64,000 nucleotides of DNA from Argentina anserina (Eukaryota > Streptophyta > Magnoliopsida > Rosales > Rosaceae), in NCBI RefSeq assembly GCF_933775445.1, contig NC_065874.1, forward strand, positions 11,427,001 to 11,491,000, read 5' to 3'. The notes under the pieces are model-generated. The model was not told the DNA's origin. It searched no databases and saw only the letters and a program-made list of their open reading frames with translations. Shown here piece after piece: positions 1 through 11,082 of this stretch. Every line of letters begins with the position of its first letter. Position 1 is the first letter of the stretch. A program made the translations under genes and the position numbers.

Positions 1-1575
1 TCAAATCAACTGGAGAAACATGCAAACCACAAAGCAATGTAAGACAGAGAATAAGGAAACTGAACTCAACAAAGAACAGGCACCAAGAAATGCAGAAAGC
101 CATAATTTATGTAGTATATAACTTCCTCAACATGATGATAAAAGGTTGTGAAGCATTTAACAGACAAGTGAAACTTATGTGGATTGATTATCTTTTTCAC
201 CTTAAACATATTGATAGAATCAACCAAATTTCCCGACCAATTTACCACATTATGTAACACTCAATGACCAAATGTCAGTTTCCAAGTATAGCAAAGATTA
301 CCACGAACAGATCAAGGACAGAATTACACAACGAGAACCATAATATCCTTATCTATCACGCCAAGAATCACCAAACTCTTTGTAAATTTTTTTTTTTGTA
401 AAAATAAACCAATAACATAACATTAAGGACTGTAAAACAAAAAACAACAAAATACTATGCCAAGTACCTAGCAGAATAAAATTGTCAGTAAGGCTCAATT
501 CAAACATACATGCAAACAAAGTCACATTGCCCTACAACAAGATGAGCCGCATCATGTTCAAAATATCAGGCCTCTTCATTTTGAGAATATAATCAGCAAA
601 CCACTGATATTATCTTCTTTAGTCAAACTTTTAAATAAAACTGTGTCCTAAGATCAAAAGTCACACATTTCCATCCTCAAAAGATTCAACATTCTGCAGA
701 TGTTTTATCACAATACATAACACTTTAATGATCCAGGCCCATTATATTTTCATCAAAAATAATAGAAAGTACTAGGATTTAATAATGCATGAACAACTGC
801 TTAAAATTTTGAAACCATTTGGAAAAGGAAAAAAGAACTATTAATAGTAGATTCTAGCTGATAATATTACAGTACTAGGCTACTTTATTGTTTTTCTTTT
901 CTTTCTTAACTTACACTCTTAAGTTTAAAAAGCACCCATTCTAGGATGCACCCTAATTTAAATAAAAAACTTAAAAAGAAATAAAAACGATTCCACAGTC
1001 CAAACCATGCTAATTGCCTTCTTCTCAGCTTTACCACAACCATAACGATATTGATCATTTATAACTGCCTACCTTTCAGAGTCTTTTTCACAGTTAAATT
1101 AAAAAACCATATGAAACAGCAGCAGTGCAGCAAACAAATAGTACAAGCATTCCATGTGGACATTAACAACCTCACAACACCAAGCCACTTCTACAAGCAG
1201 AATTTAGAATTTCAACCCCTTCTCACCGCTAACAAATCCATCTAATCTCCTTCAACAAGCTTGCCACTTCAGCTAGAGCGCATAACAACATTCCCATCCT
1301 AAAAAAAATTCCAACACCCAAGTTTGATGACCTGACAGAGACATATACCTTAACAATAGCAAAACAAGACAATGTACTAAACCGGCATCAAATGCAACCC
1401 GAAAGGCCGCAGGAACAACTTATTCTAATTCTCGAAATTCCCAATGCCCCTCAATCTCATTCTCAACACATACATGTAGCCCCAAATTTCCCACACATTT
1501 CACATTAAGCTCTCAATTCTATAAACAAACCAAACCAAACCAAACAGATAAGAACACAGAGATAGAAACAGCAAC
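1..1575 (-). other. probable long intron 1 of the OB-fold gene; no other gene seen
   Basis: This AT-rich stretch follows a good splice donor on the minus strand at 1574-1575. I found no reading frame resembling the second half of the OB-fold protein, so the next exon probably lies beyond the left edge. Short open frames here look random. Confidence 0.45.
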
Positions 1576-1846
1576 CTTGATCATTTCTAGCAGTGAAGAG
1601 AATGGACCCGGTCTCATCCCCGATGAGACACTCGGAGATTCGAGTCTGGCGGAGGTGCTGCGACACCGATCGGCCCTTCTGCAACACGGTGGTGGCGCTG
1701 ATCACCTTCACGACGAGAGTGTGGCCGCTCGTTCCGGGCTTGAGATCGCTCACCTTCACGAACACGGGCTTCCGGAGCCCCGGCTTCGCATTGCTCTGCT
1801 GAGCCTGTTGGGCCGTCGCTGCTGGCCCCGCTTTGTTGGACGACAT
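1576..1846 (-). CDS. OB-fold nucleic-acid-binding protein (At4g28440-like), exon 1 only
   Basis: The minus-strand frame starts at ATG 1844-1846 and gives a protein beginning MSSNKAGPAATAQQ, then KPVFVKVSDLKPGTSGHTL and later ECLIGDETGSILFTARNDQ. This matches the N-terminal half of the small plant OB-fold family typified by Arabidopsis At4g28440 (related to the SOSS-B/hSSB1 single-stranded-DNA-binding fold), recalled from memory. The exon ends in phase 1 at 1576 with donor GT at 1574-1575. The single G left over fits a Val codon, which is what the family has next. Translation beyond the donor gives non-family residues, supporting the splice. The remaining half (second OB strands and C-terminus) lies outside the window. 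Role in the cell is inferred from the family only: binding of single-stranded nucleic acid. The ATG is followed upstream on the minus strand by a GC-richer 5' leader reaching about 1950. Confidence 0.8.
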
Positions 1847-2090
1847 GGCTTCTGTGATTAAAAAAAAAAAACCCTAAAAATCCAAACCCTAGAGAAATTG
1901 TTCCCAATTTCAGAGAGAGAACTCGGAGACCGTGTGGCTTTTCCAAGTCTTTCTTTGTTGTTCTGTGAGTGTGGGTTGGTTCGGGTTTGGTGCTCCCTTT
2001 TTATTAGAAGTGTGTGAGTATTAAGTATTAACTAGTATTTAATTACGATGCTTTGGTAATTGGGCATTAACTATTAGTTATATACTACAT

Positions 2091-2780
2091 AAATTATGGC
2101 AAAAATGCGAATTTAATAAATCTGTCCATAATTTTCAGTTTACATCATGAATTTATATTTGAGTCAATCTATCTTCTAAATTTGGTAAAAATTACCGATT
2201 TCTAATTCATTCGTTAAATTTAATGTTTTCTATCCAATTTTAAGTCACATGTCACAATCATACATTTGATAGACAATATTATCATTATATTTATTCATAT
2301 TTAATGATGAAATAAATTAATAAAATTACTTAAGAGGAACACTTGCTACCATGTTTTTTTATTTTTTCGTAACATGTTATTAATTTATATATTTATTATT
2401 TTACGTGATATAGTATGTTAAAATATATTAAAAATATATAAATAAATACATAGAGAATTAAAAATAAAATGTGTATATATATATATACACAACACACTAT
2501 ATTTGAATGGATGGGTATGTTGAATAAATAATTCAAAATAAGGTCAAATATGTAGAAAAAAGATGTAAATAAATAATTTAATTAAAAAAATAATCATCTT
2601 TTTAAAGAATATTTTTATTTATTTTTAAGAAAAATATAAATATAAAATGATAACATTACCCCTCATGTGCATGACATGTGACGCAAAATTGGATAAAAAC
2701 AGTTAAATTTAAAAGAATGTGATGCAAATTAACAATTCCAGTCAAATTTAGGGTGTATTTTGGTAATTTTGTCATAAATT
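2091..2780. repeat. long inverted-repeat (fold-back) element, MITE-like
   Basis: The left part (about 2091-2270) and the reverse complement of the right part (about 2655-2780) read alike. Both contain the run ATCCAATTTT followed by GTCACATGTCA, preceded by a TTAAATTTAA-like stretch, and both ends carry AAATTATGGCAAAA-like sequence. The centre is very AT-rich and has no coding potential. This is the architecture of a non-autonomous fold-back transposon. Ends and target duplication are not clear by eye. Confidence 0.5.
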
Positions 2781-2836
2781 ATTGAATAATATTTTGCTGT
2801 GATGATTTACTCGTATATATCTACAAACTAAACAGT

Positions 2837-2838
<2 letters not shown>

Positions 2839-2882
<44 letters not shown>
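2839..2882. repeat. (AT)22 microsatellite
   Basis: Uninterrupted AT dinucleotides, 44 bases. The sequence around it (2805-2960) is a diverged relative of 10570-10700. Confidence 0.95.
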
Positions 2883-2886
<4 letters not shown>

Positions 2887-3552
2887 TCGAAATCAAAGAG
2901 TTCATCAACTAATCTTTAACAACATGACCATCATTAGAAAGAACCCTTTAACTATTGATTCATATGTTTAGAATGTGGGTAGGTGAGAGTCAAAAGACCA
3001 TTGGGTCCCCTTTGCTATTCCAATCCCTTTGGTATTTGGGCCTCATGCTATTCAAATCATCACCTTCTTTTGAAAATCAAATTATTTTTTTAGGAGAACA
3101 TTAGATTAAAGTGAATTTAACATTTGGTGTGTTTTACAAATTTTGATCTCGTGTGATCACTGTGATGTTATGTGAGATTATAAGAACTACATGATTTTTA
3201 GAATCACCCTCTTTTACACAAGCTCATGGCAAAAGAATTTGTGTGGAGTCTGCTGATCCTACCTAGCTTTACCATTTAGGTCTGCCTAGTACCGCCTAGT
3301 TGCGCCATTACCTCCGCCTAGTATGCTTGATGACCCAATTGTATAAACTAGCTCCGTCTAGCGTTTGCCAAACATCGCCTATTGGAAATATATAATAATA
3401 ATACCTATAACATATTTAAGGCATGTTTTTACTTAATCTTGATAAATATCTTGAATAACAAAAACAACTCAATTGAGCTTTGATGTTTAATCATATTGAT
3501 AGTTTTGCTTTCATTGTATGCTTTCATAGTTTTGAATAACAAAAACAACTCA

Positions 3553-3673
3553 ATACCGCCCAAGAGTCTTACTACGACTCAATGACTCAATAATACAACA
3601 ATAAGAGCTAAGTAAAGTACAAATTAAAATAAAACATGTTAAAAACGTCGTACAAACTGCTCATATTAATATA
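3553..3673 (-). repeat. LTR fragment, same family as the solo LTR at 53236-54830
   Basis: Read on the minus strand, this segment matches the first ~120 bases of the element at 53236: the shared order is the GCACTTTG-like start, AACATGTTTT, TTGTACTTTG, TTGTTGTACTATTGAGTCAT, GAGTCGTAGTAAGA and a GCGGTATTG end. Only the terminal part is present, so it is a truncated or degraded copy. Confidence 0.75.
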
Positions 3674-6600
3674 CCGTTATGTCATTAGTTTCTCATAAAT
3701 AAGCATAGAAGTTGAGGGTCCGGAACGGATGAGGCTAGTAAAGTAATAATCTTAACGATGCATCATCAAAAACCCACCACGGTAAGAACATCATCATCTT
3801 CGGTAAAAATAAATGCTGGAGAAAGAAAATTGTCCCCCCACGTTATTCACTCCCTCAGTGGCTCAGTTCCTCCCCATATAAAGCCTTCCCCCATCTCTAA
3901 CCTAGACCATCTTACCTCCGCAGCCTCAACCCCTTCGCCCCCACAGATCTGGAGGTCTTGCTTTAGAAAACTCTCAGGAACCCTCTTTCCTTTCTCCATG
4001 CCTGAGATGGTTGAGCCGTGGTCAGAAACTTTCTGCCGGGGTGATCCACCATGGCGATCAGTGGTTTGGGGTTTTGTAAAGAGAGGTGGGAGTCGTTCTG
4101 CAAAGTTTTTGTTAGTCACAACCAACAATGAGTAGAGCTGGGAGTTGTTCTGCAACTAGGTTAAACTCATGTGTTCGATAGAACATGTAAAATGCTTGAG
4201 ATGGAGGAAGTAAATCACGGGTTTTCATTGGGTTATTGCCGTGCTCTTGGCGCTGTATGTTCGTCTCCAACTCTGTTATGTTCCGATTTGTATAGGGTTG
4301 GAAATTAACATACAGCAGCAATTGCATACAGCAGCAGAAGATCCATAATATCATGGTATCGTCAGTTGTGTTTAAGATTCATTTCCAGTTGTTTCTGTTT
4401 ATAATTTTTCCTTGTCCGTCCTTGTTTGCTTTCTGGGTTCTAGAATGAAATCATATGTAACATTTTAATTTGCAGAGCTATGTGAAATAATTCTATGACT
4501 ATTTGTTTGTGTGAGTTTGGTTGGTGTTGGAATATTTGTAGCCAATATGCAGAATTGTAATGAAGATGTTGGTTTAATACTTCAGTAGAAGTAGCAGTCT
4601 TTTTGCTTCATTTCCAGCAAGCATATCAGTATTTGTTTGATAATGTTACGATTGTTACCTGCAGCTAATTGCAACTTTATAATAACTTTGATGTGCCTGA
4701 TCAATTTGTAACCTTATTGTTAGCAATATACCTTGGAATCACCTGTGTGATTGACCATATATCTTTCTTGGTTGTTTTTTGGGTCATTTTCTGTAAGATA
4801 TATGATTTTGAGAAGATGATTGATGCATTACTCTAAATGCTCTGTTTAGTGGTTTTGCTTGGTGCTTGGAAAAAAACTGCCGCCTAGAGTAAAATGTAGA
4901 TTCAAAATCCGTTATTATTGCAATATTGCTTGAAGGCTTGAAGCAACTCGGTAAATCGTGGTTAAGTGGAAACTTGAAAGTTGTGACTAAAATGCACAAG
5001 AAGATTGTGGGAAAAAAAACCCTTTTCATGGTCCCAAATGCTAAAACTGAGACAGAAAAGCCTAATGATCCTGATTGATTTGGGCATCACCACTTTACCG
5101 AACTCGTGTACCTGTTAGATTTTGCTGGTGTGATTGTTTAACTAGGATGGTAGAGGGATTTAGGATTTCGACTTTGGGATACGATCGTTTTTGTCAACCA
5201 ATCTCTGATTATTAATAACCATCAAAGTCTTTACGCTAAAATGGAAGGATATATCATATATGGTGGCTTCTTTCCATACAGAGCAACCATTCAAGTCGAA
5301 TCTGCATCTTGAGAGGGTTTTTGGACAAAGAGAGGCTCCCTGCCTTGGTGTCTGATGTTTTAATAGATTGATGCCTCGGTCTCTGAAGTTTTAAAAGATT
5401 GGTGCCTTGGCATGGGAATCTCTACGGCGTAAAAAAGCTTCCATAACTCATGGTCGCTAATTTAGATGCTCTATTGTCACAGCCGAAAGCAACAATACCT
5501 TACAGTAATTCAACTGATCTTCGTTTAAGATCTCAAACCCTTCGTTCCTTCTCCTACTTATTCTCTTTCCTTACGCTGTGATAGATTGTGATGATGGTGT
5601 TAACTTGTTCGTGTTGTTTCCCCCAGCAGCTGCAGGGTGATCAGCCATGGCGGGTCATCACTGGCTTGGAGGATGGGGAGAAAGCTGGGAGTTATTCTGC
5701 AAATGTGAAGGGTATCGATTCGGGGGAGACCTCGTTCTGTTTTGTACACATGCTTCTTCAGTTTGTTTTTGTGGTGGAAAGCGCGATGTTTCAGACCCCT
5801 GGTGTTGCCGGAAGCTGATAATGGAAGCACAGGTATGAAAACAGAAGATCTGGGTCCTCCTCAAGTTGCAGCTGCGTCGACTTGACTAATGTAAGGCTTT
5901 GGAAAAAGGACAAGGTTTGTGTTATTCTCTGTCCACCCTCGCCGGCGATAAGCACAGTGTGCAAAGAGAGTTGATAGATTATTTTAGAGTTGGAGGCGAA
6001 CATACAGTAGGATTTGCATATGCTAATATGCCATCATTTGTTTAGTTAGATTCATTATCAGTTGCCTTTGCCAGTAGTGTTTAATTTCTTCATGGTGATC
6101 TTTGTGCAAGGCCTAGGTATGTAATGAAATTGTTCGGTATATGTATAATCTGTGATCTGGGACTACTTGTCAACTTGCGATCTTTTAAGTTCAGCTCATA
6201 TCTAATTGCAAGTGTTGAAGTCCTAACATATATGAAAGCAGAAATCAAATTTCCCTTTTCTTCTCTAGCTCACAGTTCCACATTAATAATTGTGCTTAGT
6301 ATATATATAACAATAACAATATACAATACAGGTTGCAACCTTCCTAGCATCTAATTAAGTTGATTGTGTTATCATTAGTAAAGAATTACATTTACTGGGC
6401 ACCAAAGTTTGTATGTTAAGCTCTGTTGTAAGGTTTTTGGATCCAATTATCCGGCTTTGAGTTATAATTCTGATGTTATGGCTCCTGTTCTTATTGTAAC
6501 TCACACACTCAATGGAATTTGATAGCTTAATTGATAAAAGAATTAAATGCAAACCTTGAATACTGTGTACTAAAATTTGGTAAAAATAAATAAACTCCGC

Positions 6601-8105
6601 ATCTTAACCTATTGATAGGTGGAAGGTGTATGCTAGAAAGTCATGAATGGAGTGAGCCAACAAGATTAATGTGACGAACAATGTCCTTCCTAATCTTGTG
6701 TTTTAAGGCAGCTGAAGAACATTCTAAATTGAAGAAAGCGTTCTTATCAGGTGATCAAATTGATGACATGTTTGTTTGAGAAATCACTTTGGGTACTGGA
6801 TGAGAGGTTAAACAACCTAGTTCAGAAGTTTGGTCTGATGAGAAAGAGGGTTTCAATTCCATTGTATCCTTTATAATATTCTGATATTTCAGTTTAGAAT
6901 GGGTGGAATCGGTAAAATTATTTTCTATTATACAAGAAGTAAAAGCTAGTTAAATTTCATCAGAAGGCTATATTGCATCCACAAAATAAATCGTTGTTTT
7001 TTTTTCACATACTCATAATAGATTACCCGAAGAAAGGTAACAGAAGACTACAATATTCAGGGTTCGGTTGTGATCAATTGAATTGTAATGTACTACTTTG
7101 TGTAACAAACAAAAACAGATTTTTCTGTAAACTAATTTCTTTATTTGAGCAACTGAAAAGACATTCAATATGAAAAGTTGCAAGACAAAGTTATATATAA
7201 TACAATTTTCAAGCAAAAATTACCAGCTGAATGCACATTGATAATTAGTATGCTACTATAATATTTGTAGAGTTTGGAATCCATAATCAAATTTATTTAC
7301 CTTTTCAACAATGAGCAGTATTAACTTACATAACAATTACATGGATTTGAAATTCCAGAAGAAAATTTAGATACTGCCACCTAGATCTGGCTTACTAGCA
7401 TCACCCTTGTAGTATTGAAAATTATAATGTATACCTGGGTGGCTGGGTAGAAGAATTGCAAGCATTTTGGAGACAGGGTTGGTCATTGCTCTTCTCAATA
7501 AGAAACAAGTAATGAAATCCTCGTATCAATATTTTTTATCTATTTTATTTTGAAGGGTGTTATTTTCAATCTTGAGTTGTTTTACAGTTAACCTTACCAA
7601 TATTAACAATCAGTATGAGCAATCTATGCTTGTTACTTTGCTTCGTGGAGGACAAAGGTACTATATGAAACTATGAAGACGGATACACTGTACATATCTT
7701 TGGCACAAGCATTCGTAAACCCAGTTAACAAGTCTCATGCGAATTACATGTATCCTCTGTACTTGACGACATTTGTGTCCATACTTCAACCTTGGAAAAC
7801 ATTGTAGGCACATCTGTCTAATTTGTTCAAGTGTCGGGAGCTCAATGACGTAAAGCAGGTAAATTCACTTTTTCTGTGGTTACTAATATGCTCTTGTGCT
7901 GAACTGCTAATATACTTTAATTTTTTTACTGAGAAAGCTTTCTAAATTCTTTTATTCAAGATTTCGCTGTTCACAAAGGAAGAAAGGAATGATACAGCAG
8001 AAAACAAAGCATTTGTAACACCAGGAACAGTGAGCAGTGAGGCAGCTAAATGCAAGAAGAAGCATTCTTATAGGCCCCTTGATGATTTGATAATTCTGTG
8101 AGCCC
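3674..8105. other. 4.4-kb spacer with no convincing gene
   Basis: Open frames at 3758-4135, 4112-4354, 5588-5818 and 6124-6354 have no recognisable domain. A GCTGGGAGTTRTTCTGCAA-like phrase occurs three times (about 4085, 4136, 5683), suggesting small internal duplications or a non-coding transcript, but there is no splice-consistent reading frame. The right end holds the 3' flank of the class-IV aminotransferase gene. Confidence 0.4.
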
Positions 8106-9790
8106 TTAGACGTAGGGAACTGCTGTCCTCTGTGTTTCAGTTGATCCTGCGACCATATCATCCCACACCAGATCGGAGAGTGCCATTGTCAATTCTCCCA
8201 CCTCCCCTATTGTCACAAACAAAAATAGGAAATGCATTAGACTTTAAGAATATATATATAGCAAAGTCTGTTCAGTTAAGATGGGAAATGAGTTTATTCA
8301 TCTAGAGGAAGTCGTTACCATTGCCAATGGGCAGTTCGTCCCACTCGATAATTGGCAACAGAGGCAGTGTGCTTCCTACAAACATCATTTCAGCAGAGGT
8401 TTTGGCTTCTTCCACAGTAATATTTCTAGTTGTCACAGCTTTCAAACTCCCTAACTCAACCAACTTGGGTGCCAATTCGAGAAGCCTCAACACGGTACAA
8501 CCACTAAGGATCTTGTCAAAGAAGGGTACAATAAGCTCTTTGTCATGTGTTATGAAAGCCACATTCACATTTGGACCTTCTGCTATGTAACCCTCCTCAT
8601 CCGCCCATATGGAAGCAAAGGCTCCTTTGTCTTCAGCTTCCATTTTTGCTAGGATATTAAGAAGGTAGTTCACATTCTTCATTGTTGCCATTTGTGATGA
8701 CTTCATGGGAGTAGAGGAGGTGATCACTTTAACCCCTTCTTTGCACTGATTAAAGTCCTCATCAATGACTACCGCATAAAATGCAGATGTTGGGCAACCT
8801 GTAGGTGAGAGCAAGAAGTCGCCAGGACCAGCACTCAACCAATATCTTAGAGTTCCTTTCTTGATCTGTGATGCTGCTGCTAGTTGCACAAGAATGCTTC
8901 GAAGAGTTGACCGATCAAAGGGAGATGGGATCCTTGCTTTTGAAGCTGATCTGAGGAAGCGGTTTAGGTGGACATCCAGCTCGTAGAGGTAGCTGCAGGA
9001 ATCAAAATCAGAACTCAAGCTAATTCTCATCAATTGACCCCAAAAGCTTAAAGCTCTTATAAAATGAAGCCCCAACATATGTCACGCAACCAGTACTGAA
9101 TTTGGAAAAGAAGAATTGCGTGAAGTAAATTTTGCAATAAAAGTCTCACAAAGCATAAAAAATGAAACGAAAGATGTCTCAAGATAAAGTTATTGGGAAG
9201 GAAATGGTAATGCCTACCCATCTAAGAGAATGGCTGTATCAAAAACACCATGGCCTCGATGAACCATGTGATCGTCCATTGGAATCACCATCAAAGCTGG
9301 ATCAAGAATTATTCCACCATAAATGCTGGAATACATTGCTGGGTAAGGTTTCTTTTCTACTTTGTTCCACTTCTCATGTAGGTTCTCTAACAACTGCAGA
9401 ATTCATAAACCAGCATCAATCTAAAACATATTGCTCCTAAATCCTACTATGTGACTCAAATTAAAAAAGAAGAAGTAAAACCATACGCTACAACAGACAG
9501 TGCCTAATCACATCATGAATTACAATTCCCGAAAGCCAAGTTGGTCTTGAGTGTAAAATTAGAGATTTGGATTCCTCACCTCAGATGATGATTTGAATAC
9601 ATGGACCTTGAAATCATCGACATTTCCAACTTCTAGTGAATCTTCACAAAAGCAAAAATGAACATATCAACCCTTAAAGCTTTTACAGATGAAGATAAAC
9701 CAAGTTACCAAGGGAGAAGATCCCAAAATACATAAAAAAGACTAAAACTTTACCTGATTTTGGGTCTGAAGGGGAGTTGTAGCTAGCCAT
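8106..9790 (-). CDS. class-IV PLP aminotransferase (branched-chain / D-amino-acid transaminase-like), 5 exons, complete
   Basis: Exons in coding order are 9754-9790, 9580-9641, 9218-9393, 8319-8992 and 8106-8206. All introns are GT-AG and phases match, giving about 349 residues (ATG 9788-9790, stop TAA 8106-8108). Exon 3 carries DDHMVHRGHGVFDTAIL, the hallmark of plant aminotransferase class IV enzymes. Exon 4 carries LRYWLSAGPGDFLLSP, then MKNVNYL with the PLP-binding lysine, then IAEGPNVNVAF and LSGCT. The last exon supplies GELTMALSDL and a PVPY-like C-terminus. Closest relatives from memory are the Arabidopsis D-aminoacid aminotransferase-like enzymes (At3g05190, At5g27410, At5g57850). 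The reaction would be PLP-dependent amino-group transfer or, in one family member, aminodeoxychorismate lyase; substrate cannot be read from sequence. There is no clear plastid transit peptide, so cytosolic location is likely. Exon 2 has a second in-frame acceptor 9 bases downstream (start 9632). The gene lies tail-to-head beside the tyrosine aminotransferase gene. Confidence 0.92.
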
Positions 9791-11082
9791 GGATCAATAG
9801 CAGCAGAGAGCTACATAATTAATACAACTGAGCAGTAGAGTGAGGAAGAAGGGTTGCAGAATGGATTGGTATGAACTGGGTTTTATTGACAAAACCTAAA
9901 GTATAAATTTATTGAGAGGAAGGGAATCCATTTCTGTTTCAACTCTTCGTTTGTCTTGCAGTTTTGAGGTGAACTAGACTTTTGTTCTGTCTGATGCAAC
10001 TTATTGGTGGAGATATTTTATAACTAGGCACACTGATGAATTAAAGTAATCATGAATCTTCATGTATGCTATTGGTTTACACATATACTGACAGTGACAA
10101 TAATGAGTATCTGTAAGTAAAGTATAAAAACAAGGTATATCATCAAATCATACCTGCTCTGTCTCTATACATGAAAAAAGATGAGAAATAAGACAAGCTG
10201 AAACGCCATTAACATTCGGTCATATAGTAAATCAATCGGTTAAAGAAATGCTTGCCATCATTTTGTTTCAAACTGCATCATGAGATTTTCCAATGAGAAC
10301 TATCTTATTGAAGGCTAGTTGAGAACTTTCAAACTAATTGTTAATTAGACCTATTTTTTATTATATTTTTTCATTTCAACCGTTTAGATATTAGGTATAT
10401 ATAAATATATTAGATGTACATATTTTCAGTCAATTTAGTAATCATTAATGTATCAAAGTAGCTCAAATAAATGAACGAATCAAAATTGTCAAACATGAAC
10501 AATTTAAGTTCATTATGAGTAAATCACATTTATGAATCTTAACGATTCTCAATTTTAATGAAATTTTGCAAATATGATATACTCATACATATTTACAAAC
10601 TAAATGGTAGAGATATGAATATGAGATAAAAAAAACTTGGTGAATCAAAGATGTCCTCAATTAGTCCTTAATAAGATGGTACTCATTGAAAAGGCCCTGC
10701 ATCCCTATCACTACAAAAGTAAATACATTTCTGTCATTTCCATTTCATGGGCATCGGTTACATGAGCTCATGGTCTGACAAAAGCATCCGACACAAAAAT
10801 GCTTTGAAAAAACATGCCTTAAGCACCTGTTTGTTCTCTGTAGTCTAGCTGCAGTAAAAGAATGCAGTTGTTCGTAACGGAGTTGGGAATCGAATTATGA
10901 GTATGCTTGTAATTCTTTGTTGGATGGACTGTAGAAAGTCCAGATGTTTAATTTTTTCACTATTGTCACTTCCAAATGAATAGAGTTTGAACTTCTAAGC
11001 AGGGTTTTCATGTAATGATAAAGCTCCATTTCAAATATATTGGATGTTTCTTTGTAAGTGGCATATATATACATGTAGCTAT
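9791..11082. other. intergenic region between the two aminotransferase genes
   Basis: It contains the upstream region and 5' leader of the class-IV gene and the 3' flank of the tyrosine aminotransferase gene. It is AT-rich. The piece at 10570-10700 is a diverged copy of 2805-2960. A CACTACAAAA string at about 10710 is noted but is not enough to call a CACTA transposon. No gene seen. Confidence 0.5.
10570..10700. repeat. dispersed repeat, relative of 2805-2960
   Basis: Both copies share, in order, a TACTC-TAT-TACAAACTAAA phrase, a short AGATAT run, ATGAGAT, AATCAAAGA, and a CTTTAA/CCTTAA-AACATG/AAGATG-ATTGAAA-like tail. In the 2.8-kb copy the AGATAT run has expanded into the (AT)22 microsatellite. 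Same orientation; identity was not computed. Confidence 0.5.

Noticed and set aside
3755..3790. Possible miR172-like star sequence (GATGCATCATCAAAAAC)
   Set aside because: No matching mature arm within hairpin distance and several mismatches to the family.
3758..4135. 125-residue ORF as a gene
   Set aside because: No recognisable family, an overlapping minus-strand frame of similar length, and no splice-consistent extension.
5585..5720. Possible C/D snoRNA (GTGATGA box at 5589)
   Set aside because: No D box CTGA with a terminal stem at a suitable distance.
10705..10810. CACTA transposon end (CACTACAAAA)
   Set aside because: Only one short end-like string; no partner end, no subterminal repeats and no 3-bp duplication found.
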